Positions 1-6,698 are shown, counted from the stretch's first letter. The stretch is DNA of 13,675 nt from Solirubrobacterales bacterium (GCA_003151895.1 PLYX01000192.1:1-13675), one strand, 5' to 3'. Numbers and translations are program-made. Notes: generated from the letters alone by a model not told the origin.

Positions 1-2
1 TG

Positions 3-323
3 GATGTGGTCATCAGCAACTGCGTAATCAACCTCTCCGGCGACAAGCCCCGGGTCCTGCGCGAGGTGGCACGGGTACTCAAGCCGGGAGGCCGCTTTGC
101 GGTCAGCGACGTCATCGCCGATCCTGAGATGGACGAGGCAACCCGAAAGGACATGGCACAGTGGACCGGCTGCATCGCCGGAGCGCTCACTCGTCAGGAG
201 TTTGATCAGGCTCTGACCGACGCTGGGCTCCTTGACATCGAGATCAACGAGACCCACCGCGTTCATGAGCACGCGACCTCGGCAATCGTGCGAGCACGCA
301 AGCCGAGCGAGCCTCCGGCATGA
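3..323 (+). CDS. arsM: Arsenite methyltransferase (ArsM-like), C-terminal fragment; 5' end outside window
   Basis: The reading frame is open from the window edge (first full codon at 3) to TGA at 321-323, giving about 106 residues of a SAM-dependent methyltransferase C-terminal half. The fragment opens with DVVISNCVINLS, the ArsM-type motif whose Cys (codon 21-23) is one of the arsenic-binding cysteines. A second Cys in TGCIAGAL (codon 171-173) matches the other C-terminal arsenic ligand region. Between them lies LREVARVLKPGGRFAVSDV, the usual post-motif segment of class I methyltransferases. ArsM methylates As(III) in the cytoplasm to methylarsenicals. The N-terminal SAM-binding motif and the two N-terminal cysteines are not in the window, so assignment rests on the two Cys contexts. 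The next gene is convergent, 40 bp away; a short GGCC-TTC-GGCC hairpin at 340-350 is the only structure between them. Confidence 0.83.
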   Translation, partial: DVVISNCVINLSGDKPRVLREVARVLKPGGRFAVSDVIADPEMDEATRKDMAQWTGCIAGALTRQEFDQALTDAGLLDIEINETHRVHEHATSAIVRARKPSEPPA

Positions 324-363
324 CTCGCGCGACACGAGCGGCCTTCGGCCTATCGCGGCTCGG

Positions 364-891
364 CTACGCCGGCCTCTCCGAGGTGAAGCCGCTCAGCCCG
401 TCGCTCTTCTCCGGCGGACAGCGCAAGCTGGTGAGCGGTCGCGGTGGAGAGCCCGGCTGCGCTCCTCCGACCGCGAGCTGCTCGTAGGTCACCGCCTCGC
501 GGGTGCTCGCCGAGCGCTTGAGCACCCACTCGAGCGCGAGCATGTGGTTGGGGTGGTCGAGGTCTGAAGGGCGCAGATCCAGGCGCAGCGTCGCCCCCGA
601 CACGAGTGCCCCGGCTCGCAGCAGCGCGAGGGAGAGCGCGCTGCGCAGCCGGCCCGAGCTCGACAGCGCCTGGGCGATCGCGTCGCCGGTGCGCTCGCGC
701 TCCACCAGCCAGCTCACCATCTCAGGCGAGCGCTCCGCGAGCGGGTGCAGGTCGCGCGCGGGGATCACCAGCAGCGTCACCCGATTCACGCCATGGTCGT
801 CCAACCAGTCGCGGATCAGCGCGCAACGCTCGAACGTCGCCGGCTCGATGTCGTGGAGCGCCACGGCGAGCGTGCGACGCGAGCCGGTCAT
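364..891 (-). CDS. Internally deleted polysaccharide deacetylase relative (DUF2334-like)
   Basis: This is a 175-aa protein. Residues 6-74 (RRTLAVALHDIEPATFERC and on to RTGDAIAQ) read like the N-terminal part of DUF2334/YdaL-type polysaccharide deacetylases, including the HD pair near the start. From about residue 75 the text resembles the family's C-terminal part (SGRLRSALSLALLRAG, then RLDLRPSDLDHPNHMLALEWVL). The central segment that normally follows GDAIAQ and starts with an HGxxHR-type metal motif is absent, so the protein is about 70-80 residues short while remaining in frame. Catalytic activity is doubtful. An ATG at 891 was chosen; the frame extends upstream only to a TTG at 1011 inside the preceding gene. 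It lies 37 bp behind the PHP-GT4 gene on the same strand and is probably co-transcribed. It could be a decaying gene or a degenerate fold with another use. Confidence 0.6.
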   Translation of the reverse strand: MTGSRRTLAVALHDIEPATFERCALIRDWLDDHGVNRVTLLVIPARDLHPLAERSPEMVSWLVERERTGDAIAQALSSSGRLRSALSLALLRAGALVSGATLRLDLRPSDLDHPNHMLALEWVLKRSASTREAVTYEQLAVGGAQPGSPPRPLTSLRCPPEKSDGLSGFTSERPA

Positions 892-938
892 GCGACCGGA
901 CGACCAGTTGCGGATGCGAGCAGCCGGGTCATGCGACC
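886..938. repeat. 12-bp direct repeat spanning the start of the deacetylase-like gene
   Basis: GGTCATGCGACC occurs at 886-897 and again at 927-938, 41 bp apart. On the minus strand both copies read GGTCGCATGACC. The downstream copy supplies the ATG (891) of the deacetylase-like gene, and the upstream copy contains the TGA stop (931-929) of the PHP-GT4 gene overlapped by an out-of-frame ATG. Sequence after each copy is also similar (CCGGCT...). This looks like a small tandem duplication that separated an original ATGA stop/start overlap. Confidence 0.55.
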
Positions 939-3373
939 AGGCGACCGGTGTCGAACGAGGGTTGTGCGGCGCCGTCGAGCGCCCGGCGGTAGCCGGACGC
1001 CAGACGCTCAAGCGCCCGCTCCCATGTGCGCTCGCGCACCGCGCTCAACGCGGCCTGCGCGAGGCGCTCGCGCAACAGCGGTGAGCCGGCGAGCTCGACC
1101 AGCGCGTCCGCGAGCTGCTCGGCGTCGGCTTCGCGCAGCAGTCCTGTCACGCCGTCCTCGACGAGCGCCAGCGGCCCACCCGCGGCGACCGCGAGCACCG
1201 GCAGCCCGGACGCCTGGGCCTCCAGGATCACCTGACCGAAGGTGTCGGTGGCACTCGGGAAGAAGAAGATGTCCGCGGAGGCGTACACCCTCGCAAGCTC
1301 GGCTCCCTCCAACCAGCCGAGGAAGGTCGCGTGCTCGCCCACACGCTCGCGCAGGCGCTCCTGCTCGGGGCCACCCCCGGCGAGCATGAGCCGCAATCGC
1401 GGGTCGCGCTCCCGCGCCTGAAGGAACGCGTCGGCGAGCAGCTCGGCGCCCTTCTCGCGCGTGATCCGACCGGCGTAGAGCACATTGATCGGCTGCTCTG
1501 CGTCCGTCTGCCGGCCACGGATCGGCCCGCCCCACGCGCGCGCGTGGGGCGCCGCGTGTTGCGCTTCCCCGCTCGTGCTCCGCGTCCAGCCCGCCGCGAG
1601 CGAGTCATCCCGTAGCGCCGGGTCAAAGCACGAGGTGTCCACACCCCGGTCCCAGCGCAGCACCTTCTCGCGCGCCATCCCGATCGATGCCAGCGCCTCA
1701 TCGGAGGCGGGGCTGGGGGAGAGCACCAGGTCGCATGCGTTGTAGAAGGCGCCCACCGCCGTCCCCATCGCGTCGGCGATCCCCTGGCTCTCGGAACGCA
1801 GCTTCGCGTAGGCGGTGAGCTCGGTGTGGTAGCTGCCGATCAGCGGCAGCCCGAGCGCGCGGGCGAGCAGCGCCCCGGCCACGCCAACAGGACCAGGTGA
1901 GCAGACGTGCAGCGCGTCGAAGTCACCCTCGGCAAGCGTCTGCACCGCTGCCGAGAGGCTGGGCACGCCGATGCGCAGACCCGGATAGAAGGGCACGTCG
2001 AACTCGGCGACCGCGGAGAGACGCCGGTCGACATCGGGGTCGGTGGCCACCACCTCGATCTCGAAACCGGGCACTCCGCGCCGGCGGATCTCCTCGATCG
2101 TGCGGGTCACCCCGTGCATCGAGCCGATCCCGTCGGCCAGGATTGCGATGCGCGGGGGCTCGCCGTCCGACGCCACCGCATAGCGAGCGAGCTTGGCCTG
2201 CTCGCTGGAGAGGAACGCCGTGGCGGGCGCGTAGGGGATGGCCGCGATGCAGCTTTCGAACAGCCCGGCCGCGGCGGCGCTCAGCTCGTGCTCGTTGATG
2301 GTGGCCGGCTCCGTCATGCCCGTCGCGTTGGCTTGGAACTCACCCGTGGCGGCTCGCACGGCCCGCTCGACAGCCTCGCGCAGCTTGCGCTCGTGCAGGC
2401 GGCACGCGCGGCGGTAGAGGTCGGAGTGGCTGAAGCCCTCCTCCTGCATGTACGCGATCAGGCCGCGCTCGTCGAGATGGTCGAGCTCGACCGCCGACAG
2501 CCACGCGCGCAGCAGACAGCGGGCGTCGGCGGGAGTCACGTCCGCGCCGGCGGCGCCGTGGCGCGCGTCGCCCTCGCGCAGCACGCGCTGCACCATCGTC
2601 ATCACGCGCTGGGGGTCGGGCGCGAGCGGGGCCGTGTCCTGCTCACCGCGGCCGAGCGATCGAGCGGCGAGCGCGATCGCCGCGTGGGCCCACTTCGCGG
2701 CGCTGCCCTGCTTGCCTTTGGCGGTCACGTTGCCGGCGCGCATGTGCGCGAGGAACTCGGCGGGCGTGCTTGCCGGCGGCCCCTCGGTCCACGTGCGCCC
2801 GATGTCAATCCCGGCGTGATCGTCGCTGCCGCCGATGCCGGTGCCGTCGAGCGTCGCGACGTACATGGCGGCCGGACGGTTGAGCTCGCGGGCGCGTGCG
2901 CCGTTGCGGGTCTCCCAGATTCCAAACAGCTCGGCGAGCCGGCGGCGGTGACGTGCCGTCAAGGGCGCCCCCACCGCGTAGTAGGGGTGGGCCAGCGCGC
3001 AGGCGATGTCCTGGTCGTAGAGGTACATCGCGCACAGCTCCACATCGCCGCTGTTGGCCTGCAGCCACTCGTGATCCTCCGGCGTTATCCCGTAACAGAG
3101 AACGTGCACCGCCTGAGGCTCGCCGCGGAAGTGGGCGGTGAGCTCCTCTGAGACGAACACGTCGGGACGATCGGAGATGGCGAGCACCCCGTCGATCGTG
3201 TCGTGGTCGGTGATCGTCACGAAATCCATCCCGCGACGCTTTGCCAACTCGCACACCTCCTCCGGAGGCGTGGCACACTCCGGCAGGCCGAGCGCGCGTT
3301 GAATGCCGAGCTTCGACACCTCGGAGGCGGTTGAGTGACAGTGCATATCGACCCGTGTGGTCGAACCGGTCAT
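929..3373 (-). CDS. PHP domain-glycosyltransferase family 4 fusion protein
   Basis: An 814-aa two-domain cytoplasmic protein. Residues 8-190 form a PHP-type metal phosphoesterase domain: HCH at 11-13, TDHD at 55-58, EE at 76-77, AHP at 128-130 and GSDDH at 182-186, so the metal ligands look complete. A mainly helical linker (about 255-395) follows. Residues 407-810 form a GT4 (GT-B) retaining glycosyltransferase resembling MgtA-type GDP-mannose enzymes: HGVTRTI, HVCSPGPVG, SYHTE, RGVDTSCFDP, YAGRITREKG and the nucleotide-sugar motif DTFGQVILE (710-718). Residues about 593-627 look like an insertion between RGVDTSCFDP and INVLYAGR and contain a DNA palindrome (1528-1551). The start at 3373 has a strong Shine-Dalgarno (GAGGAAGAGAA-ATG); the upstream TTG at 3421 does not. 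It probably transfers a sugar, likely mannose, onto a lipid; what the PHP domain hydrolyses is unknown. The deacetylase-like gene follows. Confidence 0.88.
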   Translation of the reverse strand: MTGSTTRVDMHCHSTASEVSKLGIQRALGLPECATPPEEVCELAKRRGMDFVTITDHDTIDGVLAISDRPDVFVSEELTAHFRGEPQAVHVLCYGITPEDHEWLQANSGDVELCAMYLYDQDIACALAHPYYAVGAPLTARHRRRLAELFGIWETRNGARARELNRPAAMYVATLDGTGIGGSDDHAGIDIGRTWTEGPPASTPAEFLAHMRAGNVTAKGKQGSAAKWAHAAIALAARSLGRGEQDTAPLAPDPQRVMTMVQRVLREGDARHGAAGADVTPADARCLLRAWLSAVELDHLDERGLIAYMQEEGFSHSDLYRRACRLHERKLREAVERAVRAATGEFQANATGMTEPATINEHELSAAAAGLFESCIAAIPYAPATAFLSSEQAKLARYAVASDGEPPRIAILADGIGSMHGVTRTIEEIRRRGVPGFEIEVVATDPDVDRRLSAVAEFDVPFYPGLRIGVPSLSAAVQTLAEGDFDALHVCSPGPVGVAGALLARALGLPLIGSYHTELTAYAKLRSESQGIADAMGTAVGAFYNACDLVLSPSPASDEALASIGMAREKVLRWDRGVDTSCFDPALRDDSLAAGWTRSTSGEAQHAAPHARAWGGPIRGRQTDAEQPINVLYAGRITREKGAELLADAFLQARERDPRLRLMLAGGGPEQERLRERVGEHATFLGWLEGAELARVYASADIFFFPSATDTFGQVILEAQASGLPVLAVAAGGPLALVEDGVTGLLREADAEQLADALVELAGSPLLRERLAQAALSAVRERTWERALERLASGYRRALDGAAQPSFDTGRLVA
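1528..1551. repeat. 24-bp perfect palindrome inside the GT4 coding region
   Basis: The left half is CGCCCCACGCGC and the right half its exact reverse complement, with the axis between 1539 and 1540 and no mismatch or spacer. It encodes part of the segment HAAPHARAWGGPIR, within a stretch that appears to be extra relative to the usual GT4 spacing between the RGVDT and YAGR motifs. Its length equals the unit length of the array at 7766-7863, but its sequence is different. Confidence 0.9.
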
Positions 3374-3396
3374 TTCTCTTCCTCTCGGTCTTTTCT

Positions 3397-3405
3397 CGTA
3401 TACCA
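3397..3405 (-). promoter_or_regulatory. Candidate extended -10 promoter for the PHP-GT4 gene
   Basis: On the minus strand the sequence reads TGG-TATACG, an extended -10 (TGn plus a TATAAT-like hexamer), 23 bp upstream of the ATG at 3373. This predicts a leader of under 20 nt carrying the strong Shine-Dalgarno. No good -35 hexamer is present at 17 bp, as expected for an extended -10 promoter. The rest of 3406-3529 separates divergent genes and shows nothing else distinctive. Confidence 0.4.
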
Positions 3406-3529
3406 GAGGTTCTCCCTGCAAACAGCCAACTTTGTGACCAGTCGGGGACTATCGTGTGAATGATGTGTGACGATCGATGCGCCAAGATGAGGCGAGCGCC
3501 ATGAGCGTTCAACCCGCCGGAGAGCAGAC

Positions 3530-4303
3530 ATGAGCGGCGCCGAGATCGGACTCGCCCTGTCGGTCTTCCTCGCCTGCGCGGTCGAGGCTGTCGAGGCGCT
3601 CACAATCGTGCTCGCGGTCGGCACGACCCGCAGCTGGTCCTCGGCGATGAGCGGGGTCGCGGCGGCCACACTCGCGCTGGCCGCGATCGTGGTGGCGCTC
3701 GGCCCGGCGCTCACGTCGCTGCCGATCGACGTGTTGCGCGTCGTCGTCGGCTGTCTGTTGCTGATCTTTGGCCTGCAATGGCTGCGCAAGGCCGTATTGC
3801 GCTCGGCTGGGTTGAAGGCCAAGCACGACGAGCTCGCGATCTACCGTGAGGAGCGCGAGGCGGCGCGCGCCGCGGGCGTTTCGCACCAGGGCTTCGACGG
3901 ATACTCGTTCACCGCCTCCTTCAAGGGGGTCCTGCTGGAGGGCGTGGAGGTCGTCATCATCGTGCTCACGCTCGGCGCCAATCAGCACCGCCTCGGGCTC
4001 GCCAGCGCGGCCGCGGGAGTGGCTGTGCTGTTGGTAGTTCTCGGCGGAGCCGCCGTCAGGGCGCCCTTGGCGAGGGTGCCCGAGAACACGATGAAGCTCG
4101 CCGTGGGAGTGATGCTCAGCTCGTTCGGGATCTTCTGGACCGCGGAGGGCGTCGGCGTGCATTGGCCCGGCGGCGACGCGGCGCTGCTCGCGATCATCCC
4201 AACCGTCCTGGTGCTCGCGCTGGGCGTCGTTATGGTCCTGCGAGGGAAGGCGGCTGACGCCGTGCCGGATGTCATGCCGGTCACACCCGCCGAGCTCGAC
4301 TGA
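3530..4303 (+). CDS. Multi-pass membrane protein, COG4280-like, with duplicated EAxEA/EGxE helix
   Basis: A 257-aa hydrophobic protein with about seven predicted transmembrane helices (roughly 7-27, 38-60, 66-86, 130-150, 157-178, 190-208, 220-240) in two halves. Helix 1 has ACAVEAVEALTIVLAVG; the first helix of the second half has GVLLEGVEVVIIVLTLGAN. This implies an internal duplication with a pair of membrane-embedded glutamates in each half. A charged loop (about 95-120, KHDELAIYREEREAARA) links them. The pattern resembles the uncharacterised COG4280 membrane proteins, and the acidic ExxE pairs recall cation permeases such as Ftr1 (REGLE), but I do not claim a substrate. A good Shine-Dalgarno (GGAGAG, five bases before the ATG) supports the start. 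It diverges from the PHP-GT4 gene and runs tail-to-tail into chrA. Confidence 0.72.
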   Translation: MSGAEIGLALSVFLACAVEAVEALTIVLAVGTTRSWSSAMSGVAAATLALAAIVVALGPALTSLPIDVLRVVVGCLLLIFGLQWLRKAVLRSAGLKAKHDELAIYREEREAARAAGVSHQGFDGYSFTASFKGVLLEGVEVVIIVLTLGANQHRLGLASAAAGVAVLLVVLGGAAVRAPLARVPENTMKLAVGVMLSSFGIFWTAEGVGVHWPGGDAALLAIIPTVLVLALGVVMVLRGKAADAVPDVMPVTPAELD

Positions 4304-4306
4304 CGC

Positions 4307-4362
4307 GGGTCTCTGCTCCTGGGGTCTCTACGCCTGGGGTCTCTACGGCTGGTCTACGCCTG
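4307..4362. repeat. 15-bp tandem repeat between two convergent genes
   Basis: Three full units lie at 4307-4321, 4322-4336 and 4337-4351. The consensus is GGGTCTCTACGCCTG; the first unit differs in a few bases and the third at one. A partial fourth copy (4352-4362, GTCTACGCCTG) lacks the first four bases and carries the chrA stop codon (4354-4356). The repeat begins 4 bp after the stop of the COG4280-like gene and so fills the whole space between the two gene ends. No U-tract terminator is visible. Confidence 0.85.
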
Positions 4363-5613
4363 TATCGGTGCTCCCAGCAGCAGCACCGCCAAGGCGCCGG
4401 CGATGCCCGCGCCGAGCAGCGTCGGGACGACCCCGCGACGCAGGACAAGCAGTGCGAGTGCGGCTGCGCCCAACACTGCGTACTGCCACGTCTCCCCGAT
4501 CGCTGCGGCCAGCGGCACGGCAGAGCCGATGATCGCTCCGGCCGCTGCGGGCGCCGCGCCGGCGAGGAACGCCAGCACGCGTTCGCTCGACAGCAGTCGC
4601 TCGAAGCGCGCCGCGCCGAGCAGGATGAACGAGAACGACGGCGCGAACGCCACGAGTGCAGCAAACAAACCACCCGCGAGGCCGCCGGCCGAGTAGCCGA
4701 CGGCCGCGACCGTCTGCGTGACCGGCCCCGGCGTCACCTGGCCGAGAGCCACTGCATTGAGGAACTGCGCATGGGTCATCCAGTGGTAGGTGCTCACCGC
4801 GTCGGCCTGCATCAGCGGGACGATCACGAAGCCTCCGCCGAACGCGAGGGCGCCCACCTTGAAGGCGGTCCAGGCGAGCGCGCCCGTGCCACCGGGGTCG
4901 ATCGCGAGCAGCGCCGCACGCCCGAGCAGCGACGCGGACAGGCCGCTCGTATGTGGCCCGGCCGGATGCGAGCCTGGCGTCCGCAAACGGGTGAGCAGCC
5001 GCCCGGCGAGCAGGGGCCATGCGTGGACGCCGATCTCCCCACGAGTCACCCCGCGCCATGCCAGCTCGACGGCGCCGCACGCGAGCAGCACAAGCACGAG
5101 CCGCGGACCCACCGTAGCGGCGGCCGCCCCGCCGGCGAGCGCATAGATGCTCACGCGTGCGCGCAGGCGCCCGCGAGCGCGCGCGAAGATCGGAGCCGCC
5201 ACGCCCAAACCCGCCCGGATGGCGACGGCCGCCACCGCCGCGCCCGCGCCCATGCCGGCGCCGCGCACCCATGTGGGTGGAGAGCCGGCCAGGAACAGAG
5301 CCGAGAGCGCGAGGATCATGACGAGCCCGGGGACCACGAAGCACAGCCCGCCGATCAACGCCCCGCGGTTGCCGCGCAGGCGCCACGCGCAGTAGATCGC
5401 GAGCTGGGTCGAGGCGGGGCCGGGCAGCAGGTTCACAGCCGCGAGCGCCCGCTCGAACTGGTCGTCTGAGAGCCACGCCCGCCGCGTGACGCACAGATCG
5501 CGCAACAACGTCACGTGCGCGGGCGGCCCGCCGAACCCGATGCACCCGATGCGACCCCACTCGCGCACGATCTCGGCGAACGAGGGCGCCGGCTGAGAGC
5601 TGGTGGCTGTCAT
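4354..5613 (-). CDS. chrA: Chromate transporter ChrA (two-domain, CHR family)
   Basis: A 419-aa inner-membrane protein with the double-CHR-domain architecture of long-chain ChrA transporters, which export chromate. The N-terminal half has GFGGPPAH (26-33) and NLLPGPASTQLA (61-72). The C-terminal half repeats these as AFGGGFVIVPLM (257-268) and GQVTPGPVTQTV (291-302). A long charged or proline-rich linker (about 205-225) joins the halves. Length and motifs are complete. No ChrB or other regulator is adjacent, but a dyad-rich promoter-like region lies upstream at 5669-5723. The ATG at 5613 lacks a clear Shine-Dalgarno (the upstream bases are pyrimidine-rich on this strand). The first motif sits 24 residues in, as is normal for the family. 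Some CHR proteins are of unproven substrate, so chromate export is inferred. Confidence 0.92.
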   Translation of the reverse strand: MTATSSQPAPSFAEIVREWGRIGCIGFGGPPAHVTLLRDLCVTRRAWLSDDQFERALAAVNLLPGPASTQLAIYCAWRLRGNRGALIGGLCFVVPGLVMILALSALFLAGSPPTWVRGAGMGAGAAVAAVAIRAGLGVAAPIFARARGRLRARVSIYALAGGAAAATVGPRLVLVLLACGAVELAWRGVTRGEIGVHAWPLLAGRLLTRLRTPGSHPAGPHTSGLSASLLGRAALLAIDPGGTGALAWTAFKVGALAFGGGFVIVPLMQADAVSTYHWMTHAQFLNAVALGQVTPGPVTQTVAAVGYSAGGLAGGLFAALVAFAPSFSFILLGAARFERLLSSERVLAFLAGAAPAAAGAIIGSAVPLAAAIGETWQYAVLGAAALALLVLRRGVVPTLLGAGIAGALAVLLLGAPIQA

Positions 5614-5668
5614 CGCGGGGAGGGTTTGGCGCAGGCGGCGGGACTGAGGCGCCTCTACACGACTACAA

Positions 5669-5723
5669 GAGATCTAAGTGCAGACTTAATTATCTCGCAA
5701 GATGATCTTTTGCAATGAGATCT
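5669..5723. promoter_or_regulatory. AT-rich divergent regulatory region with dyads; candidate chrA promoter/operator
   Basis: This is an island of low GC in a GC-rich window. GAGATCT occurs at 5669-5675 and 5717-5723. TAAGT-GCAG-ACTTA is an inverted repeat at 5675-5688. ATCTC-GCAA...TTGC-AAT-GAGAT is an imperfect dyad at 5692-5721 with AAGAT-G-ATCTT at its centre. On the minus strand GATAAT (5689-5694) matches a -10, with TTGCAA (5710-5715) upstream at a short 15-bp spacing. The dyad overlies both elements, as an operator for chrA would. No transcription-factor family can be named from this. The rest of the 5614-5793 interval holds no recognised feature. Confidence 0.42.
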
Positions 5724-5793
5724 TATGTACGTTGCGGCTTGCCGATCGTCCGTGGGCCCGCGCGTCATCATCACCGCATATGCTCTCGCCGCG

Positions 5794-6666
5794 ATGCACG
5801 ACCCGATCTCCTACTTCCAGGCGATCATCCTGGGCCTGACCCAGGGTGTCGCCGAGCCGTTCCCGATCTCGAGTCTCGGCCACGCGGTCGTGCTGCCGGG
5901 ACTGGCGGGCTGGAACATCCACCAGGATGCGCCCTACTTCCTGACGTTCCTCATAGCCACCCATCTCGCCACGGCGATCGTGCTGCTGCTGCTCTTCCTC
6001 AAAGACTGGGTCAGGATCGTCAAGGGCATTTTTCGCTCGCTGCGGATGCGCGAGATCCGCGAGGACGACGCCGACGCTCGCCTCGGCTGGCTGCTCGTCG
6101 TCGGCACGATCCCGGTGGGGATCATCGGCCTCGTCCTCCAAGATCCACTGCGCAAGCTGTTCGCCTCGCCGTCGGTGGCCGCGGCCTTCCTGATCGTCAA
6201 CGGGATCGCCCTGCTGCTGTTCGAGCGTCTGCGCAAGCGTCCGCCGCGTCCCGGGGACTACCTGGGCGACGGCGACGTGCGGATCGCGAAGCTGAGCTGG
6301 CGCCAGGCCACCGCCGTGGGCATCTCGCAGGCCGCGGCGCTGATTCCCGGCATATCGCGGTCGGGCTTCTCGATGGGCGGGGGTCTGCTTGTCGGCCTTT
6401 CAAACGAGGATGCCGCCCGCTACAGCTTCCTGCTCGCCACGCCCGTGATCTTCGCGGCGGCGGCGCTCAAGATGCCCGAACTGCTCGGCTCGCAGGGCAA
6501 CGGCGTCCGCGGTCAGGCGCTCGTGGCCGGACTGTGCGCGGCGCTGACCACATTCTTCGCGGTGAAGTTCCTGCTGCGCTGGTTCCAGACCAACCGGCTC
6601 ACCCCGTTCGGCGTCTACTGCATCGCGCTCGGCGTCGCCGGCACGCTGGCGTTCGCCATCAACTGA
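5794..6666 (+). CDS. uppP: Undecaprenyl-diphosphatase (UppP/BacA family)
   Basis: A 290-aa multi-pass membrane enzyme that dephosphorylates undecaprenyl diphosphate so the lipid carrier can be reused in cell-wall and glycan synthesis; overexpression of this family gives bacitracin resistance. Motif 1 is GVAEPFPISSLGH (18-30) with the catalytic Glu21, the Ser pair and His30. Motif 2 is IPGISRSG (184-191) with Arg189. The usual leucine/threonine positions are altered (AEPFPISS rather than TEFLPISS), so this is a divergent branch or second paralogue. The ATG at 5794 begins MHDPISYFQAIILG, matching the usual family N-terminus. An in-frame ATG at 5725 would add 23 residues without family support. 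Neither has a strong Shine-Dalgarno. The stop lies inside a 29-bp tandem duplication. The next gene is convergent. Confidence 0.9.
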   Translation: MHDPISYFQAIILGLTQGVAEPFPISSLGHAVVLPGLAGWNIHQDAPYFLTFLIATHLATAIVLLLLFLKDWVRIVKGIFRSLRMREIREDDADARLGWLLVVGTIPVGIIGLVLQDPLRKLFASPSVAAAFLIVNGIALLLFERLRKRPPRPGDYLGDGDVRIAKLSWRQATAVGISQAAALIPGISRSGFSMGGGLLVGLSNEDAARYSFLLATPVIFAAAALKMPELLGSQGNGVRGQALVAGLCAALTTFFAVKFLLRWFQTNRLTPFGVYCIALGVAGTLAFAIN

Positions 6667-6695
6667 CCGGCACGCTGGCGTTCGCCATCGACTGA
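6638..6695. repeat. 29-bp tandem duplication across the uppP stop codon
   Basis: Copy 1 (6638-6666) and copy 2 (6667-6695) are directly adjacent and identical except for one base (AACTGA versus GACTGA at their ends). Copy 1 encodes the last residues of UppP, GTLAFAIN-stop; copy 2 would encode GTLAFAID-stop but is untranslated. It ends 3 bp before the stop of the convergent small membrane protein gene. Confidence 0.95.
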
Positions 6696-6698
6696 CGG

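Noticed and set aside
340..350. GGCC-TTC-GGCC hairpin as a terminator for arsM
   Set aside because: Only four pairs and a three-base loop without a U-tract; too weak to call.
892..1011. Upstream TTG start adding 40 residues to the deacetylase-like protein
   Set aside because: The extension overlaps the end of the PHP-GT4 gene and has no family similarity; ATG 891 lies just before the conserved region.
1907..3151. 414-codon open frame on the plus strand
   Set aside because: Antisense to the PHP-GT4 gene, no recognisable domain, composition typical of an opposite-strand frame in GC-rich DNA.
4343..5560. 405-codon minus-strand frame overlapping chrA in another frame
   Set aside because: Extremely Arg-rich translation without motifs; chrA in the overlapping frame has complete family motifs.
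5725..5793. Upstream ATG adding 23 residues to UppP
   Set aside because: The family begins at the MHDPISYFQAI segment, and the extension runs into the dyad-rich regulatory region with no Shine-Dalgarno.
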